A stretch of 18,420 bases of DNA, taken from NCBI GenBank assembly GCA_027038695.1, contig JALWHA010000015.1, positions 1 to 18,420 of the forward strand. The letters run 5' to 3'. A program made the translations under genes and the position numbers. Under the pieces are notes generated by a model that saw only the letters and a program-made list of their open reading frames with translations, made no database searches and was not told where the DNA came from. Position 1 is the stretch's first letter. Each line of letters opens with the position of its first letter. Source of the stretch: Acidobacteriota bacterium (GTDB lineage Bacteria; Acidobacteriota; Holophagae; Thermotomaculales; Thermotomaculaceae). Positions 1-7,970 of the stretch are shown one piece after another.

Positions 1-113
1 TTGAAATACGCAAAAACAATAAAAGAAAGATTTAGAATAAAAACAAAAGCAAGCCTGTTTGAATAAAGTTGCTTCTTAAACTCAAACAAGGAAATCAAAA
101 ACGACTTTTTCAT
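1..113 (-). CDS. 5' end of a membrane protein gene (partial, cut by window edge)
   Basis: Only the first 37 codons are inside the window. They start at ATG 113-111 and stay open to base 1. The start is convincing because the ribosome binding site GGGAGAGGAGAG lies directly upstream of the ATG. The visible protein begins MKKSFLISLFEFKKQLYSNR and continues into a hydrophobic stretch at about residues 21-37 that looks like a first transmembrane helix. A basic, amphipathic start followed by one helix is common in ABC-2 type permeases, but this is too little sequence to assign a family. It lies 185 bases downstream of the next gene on the same strand, so it could be co-transcribed with it or have its own promoter; I see no convincing one. 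Confidence 0.65.
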   Translation of the reverse strand, partial: MKKSFLISLFEFKKQLYSNRLAFVFILNLSFIVFAYF

Positions 114-298
114 CTCTCCTCTCCCAGAACCAAACTTATTTGCATTGGCAGAATTCAAAAAATAATTTTAAAAAATTCAATCATTTTTACGCCTGAAAAG
201 GGAAATTGTTTCTTTATGCTAAACGAAAAACGACAACTAAAATTGCTATAGAGATGTAAATTAACAATCAATAACTATTTGCCTGAAACAAAAACAGG

Positions 299-1084
299 TT
301 ATTCAATTTCTCGCCATTTGTTTTTTTTGTGAAGGTTGAGAATGTCTTTAAAAGAGAGGGAAGAGGGGGGATAGGAGCGTATGAGGAAAAGCATTGTGTT
401 GTTTTGATAAAAGTTGTCAAGGTGCTTTAAGAAATCCTGAATCTCCGAGTTATATTCTTTTCCAAGAATTGTGAATTTTGCAGGGGTGATGAAGAATGCG
501 CCAGAGGGTATTTTAAACCTTTTTTCCACCAACTTTCCCTTAAAATCTTTCCCGTCAATAAAGGCGTTTAAATTTTCAAGCAAGGGGTCAACGGTAAAGT
601 CTTTTTTTTCGTGTGGCAGAGCATAGGTGCTGTCAAGAACAACATAGTCGTAATCAACCTCAAACATTATTTCATGTTTACCCTGCGATATTAAAATTAA
701 AAGCCTTCTTAAAACACCTAAAAGGGTATTTGGATACCTTCTTCTTCTATTTCTTTCATACCTTAACACAACAAGGAAGGAGTGAGGGTTGTTCAAGTCT
801 ATTTTGAAAGCCTCTTTCTTTTTTTTATAAAATTTTAAAACACTTCCCTTCAATTCCAGATTAAAATCTGAAAACTTCTGAAAGAGAAATGCAACCAAAA
901 ATGTCCCTATGAAACTTACACAAAAACCAGATATAACTCCCCAAATTACATAAGAGGAGTTTTTAAATGAAGCGGAAAAAAGCATTATTGCAAAGCCAGA
1001 GATAAATATTAGAAGAATCAGTATTCCCCTTTTGTTATTAACTTCAAAGAGATAGTTAAGTTTAAACCTGATAGTTTTTTTCAT
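299..1084 (-). CDS. Two-helix membrane protein of unknown function, 261 aa
   Basis: I do not recognise the family. The protein has a basic N-terminus (MKKTIRFKLNYLFEVNNKRG), then two hydrophobic helices at about residues 20-38 and 44-70. A mostly cytoplasmic domain of about 190 residues follows. It begins with a lysine-rich stretch (YKKKKEAF) and has an arginine-rich patch (RYERNRRRRYP) near residue 110. No catalytic motif, Fe-S motif or nucleotide-binding loop is visible. The arginine patch and the domain could bind membrane phospholipid or nucleic acid, but that is guesswork. The ATG at 1084-1082 has no Shine-Dalgarno sequence. Instead a near-consensus promoter sits so close that transcription should begin at the ATG itself, which supports this start. 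No in-frame alternative start occurs before the first helix. Confidence 0.8.
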   Translation of the reverse strand: MKKTIRFKLNYLFEVNNKRGILILLIFISGFAIMLFSASFKNSSYVIWGVISGFCVSFIGTFLVAFLFQKFSDFNLELKGSVLKFYKKKKEAFKIDLNNPHSFLVVLRYERNRRRRYPNTLLGVLRRLLILISQGKHEIMFEVDYDYVVLDSTYALPHEKKDFTVDPLLENLNAFIDGKDFKGKLVEKRFKIPSGAFFITPAKFTILGKEYNSEIQDFLKHLDNFYQNNTMLFLIRSYPPSSLSFKDILNLHKKNKWREIE

Positions 1085-1090
1085 ATGTTT

Positions 1091-1119
1091 ATTATAGAGA
1101 TTTAGCAGAAAAATCTCAA
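1091..1119 (-). promoter_or_regulatory. Sigma70-type promoter for the 261-aa membrane protein gene
   Basis: On the minus strand, TTGAGA (1119-1114) and TATAAT (1096-1091) are separated by exactly 17 bases. The -10 box matches the consensus perfectly and the -35 box at five of six positions. Only six bases lie between the -10 box and the ATG at 1084, so initiation at the usual distance would fall on the A of the start codon and give a leaderless message. No ribosome binding site is present, which agrees with this. Confidence 0.65.
1097..1117. repeat. Inverted repeat inside the promoter spacer (operator candidate)
   Basis: The plus strand reads GAGATTT (1097-1103), seven bases, then AAATCTC (1111-1117). 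The arms are exact 7-base complements. The repeat fills the spacer between the -10 and -35 boxes and overlaps four bases of the -35 box, the usual position for a repressor or MerR-type activator site. AT-rich 7-base arms can arise by chance, so operator function is an inference. Confidence 0.35.
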
Positions 1120-1258
1120 TGCAACAAGTTTTAATTTGTATAGGTAACTCTATATTTATATTGTTGTATCATATTCCAAACAAAAACGATATATCACCAA
1201 AGCAAAGCATTGGAATTAAGAGGATTCACAACCTGGCGGGTATATTGTCACGAACAAA

Positions 1259-1280
1259 TTTTTTTGCCCAGGCAAAAAAA
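1259..1280. terminator. 22-base palindrome after the alpha-2-macroglobulin gene, possible weak terminator
   Basis: The plus strand has seven T, GCC, CA, GGC, seven A (1259-1280), a perfect palindrome with a two-base centre. It begins 27 bases downstream of the alpha-2-macroglobulin stop codon. A transcript could fold into a hairpin, but the GC core is only three pairs and the tract after the stem on the minus strand is just TTTG. Rho-independent termination would be weak. I see nothing else in 1120-1306. Confidence 0.3.
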
Positions 1281-1306
1281 GATATGCCTTGTTCTAATTC
1301 AAGTCT

Positions 1307-4300
1307 TTACTTCTTTACCTCTATGGAAACGGGAGAAACATAGCCTTCGTTATCAGGGTTGTAATACTCATAAATTCTTGCCCCGGCTCCTGAGATCTTT
1401 AATGGGTAATCGGCTCTCAAGTGATATTCAAACTTTACAGGTTCAGATGTAATTCTGTCAAAATAGGCTATTATCTGTTTCCCGGTAAACTCGTATCTTT
1501 TTATTATCCCGTCTTTTACCAATTCCTCCCATTCCGCAGGCAAGGGAGAAAAACCCGAAGGTATTCCGAGGTCAACAACGACCATTTCCGCAACGGTCTC
1601 AGGAAGGGATTTTACTTCCAAACTTACCTTTACAAGGTCGTTCATCTTTAAATTTTGCTTGTCGTATTTCAGGTTTATTCTAAGGGTTTCCGCCTTTTCT
1701 ACAGGATAATCTTTCATATAAAAAGAGGAAACAAAATCATATACGGGACTGCCTTTCCCTTTGAAATTTACTTTTATTTCAGACACGCCTTCCGGAATAT
1801 TAATTATCTGCATTTCGCCTGAGTTTTTGTCCAGTTTGATCTCTTTAACTTCTTTTCCCACATTAACAATTAGTTTTCCTTCAATGTTTTCGCTTTTCAT
1901 GGAGTAAAGGGTTATTACCTTTAATGCTATTATCGTTGCCTGAGTTGTGTACCAGCCTCCTGAGGGGGTACGCTTTTCGTACAGATAGTTTACAATTTTT
2001 CTCACCACATCAGGCTCGATCTCCGCATTTATGAGAGCATTGGCAATAAGTGCGGTGGTTTCTATTGATTTGGTAATCCCCTTGCCGAATATCCATGACC
2101 CTCCTTTTTCCTTCGATTCCCAATAAACCCCCGAATCATCTTCTAACATTTTTTTCTTCAATTGTTGCCATATTTTATCAAAGGCTTTTTCATCTCCTAT
2201 GAGCGCATTTAAGAATAATGCCCGCTCATAATTTGTTTTTACATCTTTTATATGATTTTTCAGGTAATTTCTTGCCTTTTCAAGTTCTTCACCATCATAC
2301 CCGATTTCATTGAGAGTCCACGCTATGTAAGAGGTGGGTAATAATTTGTTTTTTCCCATTCCGACGGTAACTTCCTCATTTATGGAGTATTTATCAGGCA
2401 GGAATGAGCCGTCTCTCTTTTGTTGCTTTAAAAGCCATTTTAGAGTTCTGTTTATAATATTCTCATCTATCGGGAATACCTTTTTCATGTCTGTAAACTC
2501 TCTTAAACCGTAAGCGGTAAGAATTTGGTTTGCAGGAGGAGAGCCGAACCAGGAAAATCCCCCTGTTTTTACTTCAAAGGTAAGAAGCCTTTGGTATCCG
2601 AGATTTATATAGTTAGTTGCTTTCATGTCTATTTCCGGAAGATCTACATTCTTCTGCCTCAAGTAATTTAGTATAAGTACATTTGGATAGGTAGCGGATG
2701 ATGTCTGCTCAAAACAACCGTGAGGCATCCCCAAAAGGCTTTCAAGCCCGGTTAACACCTGAGAGAGAGCGCCGGGATAAATTCTCAAATACGTTTTCCT
2801 CTGTTCAGGGTCTGATTCTTCCGGGTATGATACATGAAATGTTTTCTCCTTTGTCAGTTCCCCGCTTATTGATACTTCCCTCTTTATACCGGGAGGGATT
2901 ACGGTAACTGTTTTTTCTACTATGTCTTTTTCTCCCGAAGAAGTTCCGGTTATTCTTAATCTTGCCTCCCCGCTTTTTACAAATTCTATCGGGACATAAA
3001 CACTTTCTACCGACTGAGGTTTTATTTTTATGCCAAATTTCTTTTCTTTTATTTTTACTTTATCATCCCCCTCTATCTCAATGCTTACATTCAGTTTTTC
3101 CGAAGTGTAATTGTATACTCCAAGCCTTAGAGACACTCTGTCTCCGCGAACAAAGTTCAACGGCAGGTCAGGCTCAATAAAGAATTTTTTAAATATTTTT
3201 ATTGAATCTTCAGCAGAGCCTAAAAGTCCGTCAGGGGTGGAGGCAAACACAGACATTTTGTAAGTAGTTATGGCATCAGGCATTGTTACCTTTAGTTTAG
3301 CCCTGCCGTTCCTATCGGTTATCAAGGCAGGTTCAAATACAAAAGTCTCGGGAAAGTATTTTCTCACATGAGCAGATTCTTCCCCGTTATTCCCTGAAGG
3401 AACAGTATTGCTGTCTATCGGTACCATACCCGTGTTAACTCCTTCCAAAAATCGGTTCTCCTTTGTCATACACAAATAAATCTCATCATATACGGGAATT
3501 TCAATATCGTCTTTGGTACCGAATTTCTCGTCAGGCCCGGCACTCACAACTATAAGATTAGACCTGAAACCTTTTTTAATTTTCACGGGGGTTCCCCACG
3601 GGTCAATAAGTTCTTCCTTTTTTATAAAACCCTTTCGTACAAAAAAATTGGTTAAGTCCTTTATATGCAGATTTATTAATGTAGAAGAATGTCTGGTCTG
3701 AACTTTGTATAATTTGTCAAGTAAGGGTTTTTGTAGCACCTGCATAACAAGGTTTCTAATTTCAGTATGGTTAAAACAGGAAACAGGTTTCTCAAAATCG
3801 GTTGTAACTTCTTTGCTAACAAAAGAAAGAAGCATTTCCATTGCATCTTTTCGTCTTTTTTCTATTGCATATCCCCATTTTAATCCGTGTATTTCATACT
3901 TGGGGTTAAGGAGTTCTTGTTCTATCTGAAAAAAGACCTTTTCCAGCCCGGGGTGCAGTTCGGATAAAGCAAAAACCGCGCTATCAACTATTGAAACCCC
4001 AAAAACGGAAATTTTAGGCTTGCCTTTTTTATCCTTTATAGAGAATACGATTTCCCCGTTTTCCCCCGGACGGTAGCTTGCTTTGTGTTTAGTTGTTATT
4101 TCAAGTTCGTCTGCAGGTGCAAAATATACTACTTTTGAATCCCTTATTATATTTCCGCGAGAGGTTATTGCATAGGCTGAAATAACACATGTGCCGCTTA
4201 AAAGATTGTCTACGGCAAAGTTAAATTCGCCTTCCCCCTTTTCCAATCTTACGGTCTTTTTCAGGTATGTTTGCGATTGTTTTACAATGTCAAGATACGC

Positions 4301-5884
4301 TACTTTTATATTTTGAAAAGAGAGAATTTTTACGGGGAAATTCTCTCCCACTTTTCCCCGTATATCTTTCAAATAGAGAATAATCTTATCTTTCTCGGGA
4401 GATTTTATATTAAAATAAAATTTTTTCTTGAAATTCAAACCGTTATCGGAAAACTCGGCTTTTATTGTTAAATTTTCACTTTCAGGTTTTATAAAGAAGT
4501 AAGAAAAGCCTGTTTTAGACACGTCAATATCCTTTGAAAAATCTCCCTCCGAAATATGAAGCCTTCCCTTCGCGGGAGTGCCGTCAGGATTGGATACGGA
4601 CACAATAACCTTATTTTCCACCCCCTTTATCAGGTACCCGCCTGCAGGAATCATCTCAATATCAAGAGGGTTAATAACGACTTTTTTATCAAAGGATTTT
4701 TCCTCTATGTGGCCTGTAGCGTCTTTAACCTCCACATCAATAAAAATAGGTGCCGTCCCCTTGTCAAAATCCATCCCCGCAAAGTATTCGGGAAGGCTAA
4801 ATTGAAACTTAAAAATCCCTTTTTTATCCGTTTTCCCCTGAATATCCCCCATCTCTTCCGTATAAATTTCAAACTTTTTAAATTTAACCTTAACCTTCGC
4901 CCTATTCACAGGTTTACCGAAAAAATACCTCGCCTGAATTTCCCCTTTAACCGTTTCGGAGGGGAGATAAAACTCTTTATCCGTTTTGAGAATTACATTG
5001 AACTTCGGAAGGACATACCTTTTTACCTGAAATGTCTTTTCGGCAACCTTTTCTCCTTTGTTATATATTTCAATCCTGTATGTTCCCGTAATCACCTGGT
5101 CCGCCAATTGAAACGAGAGGTACCCTACCCCGAATTTGTCTGTTTTAACCTTTCTTTGCATAACAATATTGGAAGAGGGGTCAATAATCTTGAATACAAA
5201 CTCCTTCCCTCTAACACTCTTTTTGTCAAAAGCATAAAGAGACAACGTCCTTATATGAACTGTTTGAGAAGGCTGGTATATAGGCTTATCCGTTATAAGA
5301 AAAACCTTCATCTTCTTAGGGACAATAAAAACCTTTTTTCCTATCTCTGAGGAGAAAAAAGAATTACTGATTTTGAGTGTAATCAAACCGGATACCCCTT
5401 TATTCACCGACGGCGGTTTTACCGTGAGTTCCGCGCCCAACTCCTCTTTTTTTATAACACCTTCCTTTCTCCACAAAATATTCCCCTCAGGATCTACCAA
5501 TTCAACGGCATAATCAAAGGGAGTTATAAAAGGAAAGGAGAGGGGGGAAAGAGTTATACCGAGGGGGTTTTTAACTCCTGATTGGAGGGTGGATTGAACA
5601 TCCAGCATAACTTCAGGGAAATAAGATACCTTTATCAAACTTCTTACAACTTTTTTACCGTCACCCTCTATCACAACCCTGTAAATAAAAGGATTGGATA
5701 TCTTTTCCTGTAACTGGAGTTCCGTTTCAAGGAAATCGGAAGAAGCCTTAAAATCCTTAATAGCAACTACCGTGCCGTCTATCTTTTCAAGCCTTATCTC
5801 TCCCGCTTTTATATCTTCAACATCGATTTTTACAGGCAAATATACCATATTGAAAAACATACTTAAAAGATTAACCAATATCAC
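1307..5884 (-). CDS. Alpha-2-macroglobulin family protein with intact thioester, 1525 aa
   Basis: Predicted periplasmic or surface protease trap: cleavage of a bait region triggers a conformational change that entraps the protease and exposes a reactive thioester. The MG2-type signature TDKPIYQPSQTVHIR lies near residue 200 and the MG5/MG6 region ends near residue 645 (VSIVDSAVFAL). The central A2M signature YFPETFVFEPALITD is near 845. The thioester motif is PHGCFEQ, with Cys1057 and Gln1060 both present. An alpha-toroid thioester domain follows to about 1360 (GGFSWFGS, WLLKQQKRDGSF), then a receptor-binding-like beta domain at about 1420-1520. The segment from 650 to 830 is an extra insert and probably holds the bait. 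The start is GTG 5884, with AGGAA just upstream. The N-terminus is hydrophobic (residues 2-16) but lacks basic residues and has no lipobox cysteine. No pbpC gene is adjacent, unlike the E. coli yfhM arrangement. Confidence 0.93.
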   Translation of the reverse strand: MILVNLLSMFFNMVYLPVKIDVEDIKAGEIRLEKIDGTVVAIKDFKASSDFLETELQLQEKISNPFIYRVVIEGDGKKVVRSLIKVSYFPEVMLDVQSTLQSGVKNPLGITLSPLSFPFITPFDYAVELVDPEGNILWRKEGVIKKEELGAELTVKPPSVNKGVSGLITLKISNSFFSSEIGKKVFIVPKKMKVFLITDKPIYQPSQTVHIRTLSLYAFDKKSVRGKEFVFKIIDPSSNIVMQRKVKTDKFGVGYLSFQLADQVITGTYRIEIYNKGEKVAEKTFQVKRYVLPKFNVILKTDKEFYLPSETVKGEIQARYFFGKPVNRAKVKVKFKKFEIYTEEMGDIQGKTDKKGIFKFQFSLPEYFAGMDFDKGTAPIFIDVEVKDATGHIEEKSFDKKVVINPLDIEMIPAGGYLIKGVENKVIVSVSNPDGTPAKGRLHISEGDFSKDIDVSKTGFSYFFIKPESENLTIKAEFSDNGLNFKKKFYFNIKSPEKDKIILYLKDIRGKVGENFPVKILSFQNIKVAYLDIVKQSQTYLKKTVRLEKGEGEFNFAVDNLLSGTCVISAYAITSRGNIIRDSKVVYFAPADELEITTKHKASYRPGENGEIVFSIKDKKGKPKISVFGVSIVDSAVFALSELHPGLEKVFFQIEQELLNPKYEIHGLKWGYAIEKRRKDAMEMLLSFVSKEVTTDFEKPVSCFNHTEIRNLVMQVLQKPLLDKLYKVQTRHSSTLINLHIKDLTNFFVRKGFIKKEELIDPWGTPVKIKKGFRSNLIVVSAGPDEKFGTKDDIEIPVYDEIYLCMTKENRFLEGVNTGMVPIDSNTVPSGNNGEESAHVRKYFPETFVFEPALITDRNGRAKLKVTMPDAITTYKMSVFASTPDGLLGSAEDSIKIFKKFFIEPDLPLNFVRGDRVSLRLGVYNYTSEKLNVSIEIEGDDKVKIKEKKFGIKIKPQSVESVYVPIEFVKSGEARLRITGTSSGEKDIVEKTVTVIPPGIKREVSISGELTKEKTFHVSYPEESDPEQRKTYLRIYPGALSQVLTGLESLLGMPHGCFEQTSSATYPNVLILNYLRQKNVDLPEIDMKATNYINLGYQRLLTFEVKTGGFSWFGSPPANQILTAYGLREFTDMKKVFPIDENIINRTLKWLLKQQKRDGSFLPDKYSINEEVTVGMGKNKLLPTSYIAWTLNEIGYDGEELEKARNYLKNHIKDVKTNYERALFLNALIGDEKAFDKIWQQLKKKMLEDDSGVYWESKEKGGSWIFGKGITKSIETTALIANALINAEIEPDVVRKIVNYLYEKRTPSGGWYTTQATIIALKVITLYSMKSENIEGKLIVNVGKEVKEIKLDKNSGEMQIINIPEGVSEIKVNFKGKGSPVYDFVSSFYMKDYPVEKAETLRINLKYDKQNLKMNDLVKVSLEVKSLPETVAEMVVVDLGIPSGFSPLPAEWEELVKDGIIKRYEFTGKQIIAYFDRITSEPVKFEYHLRADYPLKISGAGARIYEYYNPDNEGYVSPVSIEVKK

Positions 5885-5914
5885 AACACGTTTCCTAAAT
5901 TTAAACTTATCTAT

Positions 5915-5943
5915 AATATATTAAAGTCTAATCAAATTATCAA
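5915..5943 (-). promoter_or_regulatory. Promoter candidate for the alpha-2-macroglobulin gene
   Basis: On the minus strand, TTGATA (5943-5938), a 17-base spacer, then TATATT (5920-5915). Transcription would start near 5908 and leave a leader of about 24 bases carrying AGGAA before the GTG start. The strong terminator upstream at 6095-6122 separates this gene from the mbx operon, so it needs its own promoter. The region is very AT-rich, so chance matches are possible. Confidence 0.45.
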
Positions 5944-6039
5944 GAAAATTTATAGAATTAGAGAACGATCCTCATATAATATGTTCTATTCAAAGGGTTT
6001 AACCGCCTGAAAAAGTTTTTTCTTTTTGTAATATGGAAA

Positions 6040-6067
6040 TTGACATAAAGATCTCAAGCTATATAAG
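6040..6067 (+). promoter_or_regulatory. Orphan plus-strand promoter-like sequence
   Basis: TTGACA (6040-6045), a 16-base spacer and TATAAG (6062-6067) on the plus strand, in the gap between two minus-strand genes. No plus-strand gene follows. A transcript would start near 6074, cross the hairpin at 6104-6122 and run antisense to the 3' end of the operon's last gene. The perfect -35 box is the only strong point. Confidence 0.25.
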
Positions 6068-6094
6068 AAAAACTATCGGGGGAAAAGAAGTAAG

Positions 6095-6122
6095 AAATAA
6101 AAAAAGGGGGCAAAGCCCCCTT
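6095..6122 (-). terminator. Intrinsic terminator of the mbx operon
   Basis: On the minus strand, AAGGGGGC, loop TTT, GCCCCCTT, then a T-rich tract (TTTTTATTT continuing from the stem). The stem is 8 perfect base pairs, six of them G-C, and starts 20 bases past the stop codon of the last gene. This is a textbook Rho-independent terminator. The rest of the 258-base gap up to 5885 holds only the alpha-2-macroglobulin promoter region and an orphan plus-strand promoter-like sequence. Confidence 0.9.
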
Positions 6123-6142
6123 AAATTATATAAAAAAGGTTT

Positions 6143-7960
6143 TTATTTGTTGCTTAAGTATTCGTCAATACCTTTGACAGCCTTTAAGCCGTCTGCAATA
6201 GCGGAGATTGCGTCCGCCGTCCAGTTCACTGCGTCGCCGCCTGCGAATATTCCCTCAATCTTTGTCATGCCGCGTTCGTTAACGGGGATTTTACCCCATT
6301 GCAGATCAAGTTTTTCAACAATCTCATCAGGAAGGAACGAGTAATCAGCCTTCTGTCCGATTGCGGCGATAACATTGTCGCATTCCCACACTTCATAAGC
6401 ACCTTCAATAGGAACAGGCCTCGGCCTTCCGCCTTTGGGGTCTGGCTGCATTTCAGCCCTTTGAATCTTAATTGCCTTAACCTTGCCGTTCTCGTCTCCT
6501 ATAATCTCAACAGGTATTGTCTGAATCCTGAATACTACGCCCTCTTCCTTGGCTTCGTGGATTTCCTCGTTATCTGCAGGCATATCAACTTCCCTTCTCC
6601 TGTAAGAGAGGGTAACGTCAACGCCGAACCTTCTCAATACCCTGACGCAGTCCATAGCAACATTTCCGCCGCCTATAACAACCGCTTTTTGGCCTACATT
6701 TATCTTTTCACCGAAGTTTACGGCCCTGAGCAATGGCAATGCCTGAATGGAGCCTTCAAGGTCTTCTCCTTCAACGCCTAATTTCATCGGGTTTGTTAAT
6801 CCTATGCCAAGGTAAACGGCATCAAATTCCTCTTTCAACTTCTCAAAAGAGACTTCGTTAGAGGATTTCGGTTCACCCTTTACAACCTTTGTGTTTTCCC
6901 TTAATTCAACACCTACAGATTTAATATGGTTCAACTGCTTGTCAAGGGACGGTAACGGGAACCTGTACTTTGGAATTCCCGCCATTGTCATACCGCCTGC
7001 TTTCGGCATTTCTTCAAACACAACGGTTTCATAACCTTTAAGCCTTAAATAGTAAGCAACGGTTAAACCGGAAGGCCCGCCGCCGACTATGGCAACCTTT
7101 TTGCCGTTTAATGGCTGAGGCTCTAAGTTAAGCACTTCTTCATAACTTTCAAACTGCTCGCAGGCAAACCTCTTTAGCCACCTTATTGCAATAGCGTTGT
7201 CTTCCCCCGCCCTGTGAGTCATAATACAGTTAAATTCACACCTTCTTGTGCAGACTTTTCCGCACATTTCAGGAAGCGGGTTGTTGTCGTATATAATTCT
7301 GACGGATTCGTCAAATTGACCGTCTCTAATTGCCTTAATATAATCGGGGATATGCATTCTATCCGGACACGCGGATATACAAACACCGCACCCTGTGCAC
7401 CTTTCAGCCTCTCTCTTTGCCTCTTCAACAGTATAGCCGTAAACAGCTTCCGCAAAGGTTTTCACCCTTTCATCAGGAGGCATTACCCCCATAGGCACCC
7501 TTTCAAGGTCAAGTAGAGAATCAAGTTCTGTTTCACAGGTCCAGCCGATTTTTTCCTCGTACTCTTTTCTTTCCAGTCCCGGAACATAAAGGAATGAATC
7601 CGGGTCTTCGTCAACATAAACATACTCTGTTGAAAGTTTCAAAGAACCTGTAGGGCAAACATCAACACAGAGCGCGCACCAGCAACACCTTCCATAGTCA
7701 ACCTTTGGCCTTAAACCTGAATCCCCTTTTTTTGGCTCTATTCCTTCAAGTTTAACCATATCAATTGTTTCGTTCATGCATATCTTTGCACAGTTCCCGC
7801 ACCCTACACACTTTTCAAGGTCGTTTATGTGAAATCCTCTGTACCTCTTTGCAGTCTTCTTCTTTTCGTAAGGATACCTTACTGTATGAGGGTGTTTCCC
7901 GAGGTATTTCAATGCGGTAAACGGTGAAACAATCCCTTTTAAATCAATTCCCCATCCCAT
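6143..7960 (-). CDS. mbxN: NuoI-like ferredoxin fused to GltD/NfnB-type NADPH-FAD oxidoreductase, 605 aa
   Basis: Peripheral electron-transfer subunit and likely electron entry or exit point of the complex. Residues 1-110 resemble NuoI/MbxN, with two 4Fe-4S motifs (Cys51, 54, 57, 61 and Cys92, 95, 98, 102). The rest resembles the glutamate synthase small subunit and NfnB. It has a third CxxCxxCxxxCP motif (Cys188, 191, 194, 198), a four-cysteine GltD cluster (Cys233, 237, 241, 245), an FAD loop GGGPSGL at 293-299, an NADPH loop GGGNVAMD at 430-437 with YRRR at 453-456, and the terminal FAD motif FAGGDAVNWTADAISAIADG. All binding residues appear intact. I chose ATG 7960, which follows AAGGGGTG by four bases; a TTG at 7981 would add seven residues and overlap the previous gene. 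No glutamate synthase large subunit is nearby, so its partner is the membrane complex. Domain calls are firm; the reaction is inferred. Confidence 0.9.
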   Translation of the reverse strand: MGWGIDLKGIVSPFTALKYLGKHPHTVRYPYEKKKTAKRYRGFHINDLEKCVGCGNCAKICMNETIDMVKLEGIEPKKGDSGLRPKVDYGRCCWCALCVDVCPTGSLKLSTEYVYVDEDPDSFLYVPGLERKEYEEKIGWTCETELDSLLDLERVPMGVMPPDERVKTFAEAVYGYTVEEAKREAERCTGCGVCISACPDRMHIPDYIKAIRDGQFDESVRIIYDNNPLPEMCGKVCTRRCEFNCIMTHRAGEDNAIAIRWLKRFACEQFESYEEVLNLEPQPLNGKKVAIVGGGPSGLTVAYYLRLKGYETVVFEEMPKAGGMTMAGIPKYRFPLPSLDKQLNHIKSVGVELRENTKVVKGEPKSSNEVSFEKLKEEFDAVYLGIGLTNPMKLGVEGEDLEGSIQALPLLRAVNFGEKINVGQKAVVIGGGNVAMDCVRVLRRFGVDVTLSYRRREVDMPADNEEIHEAKEEGVVFRIQTIPVEIIGDENGKVKAIKIQRAEMQPDPKGGRPRPVPIEGAYEVWECDNVIAAIGQKADYSFLPDEIVEKLDLQWGKIPVNERGMTKIEGIFAGGDAVNWTADAISAIADGLKAVKGIDEYLSNK

Positions 7961-7970
7961 ATTGCACCCC

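Noticed and set aside
245..300. Hairpin CCTG-N9-CAGG overlapping the stop of the 261-aa protein gene as a terminator
   Set aside because: The uninterrupted stem is only four base pairs and no T tract follows on the minus strand.
4556..5350. 264-codon open frame on the plus strand
   Set aside because: It is wholly antisense to the alpha-2-macroglobulin gene, has no ribosome binding site and its translation has no recognisable domain. It is a shadow of the codon bias of the real gene.
6299..6781. 160-codon open frame on the plus strand
   Set aside because: Antisense to conserved FAD and NADPH motifs of the fused oxidoreductase; the coding strand is unambiguous.
6143..7960. Glutamate synthase small subunit
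   Set aside because: The C-terminal domain is GltD-like, but no large subunit is present and the N-terminal NuoI-like fusion plus operon position tie it to the membrane complex.
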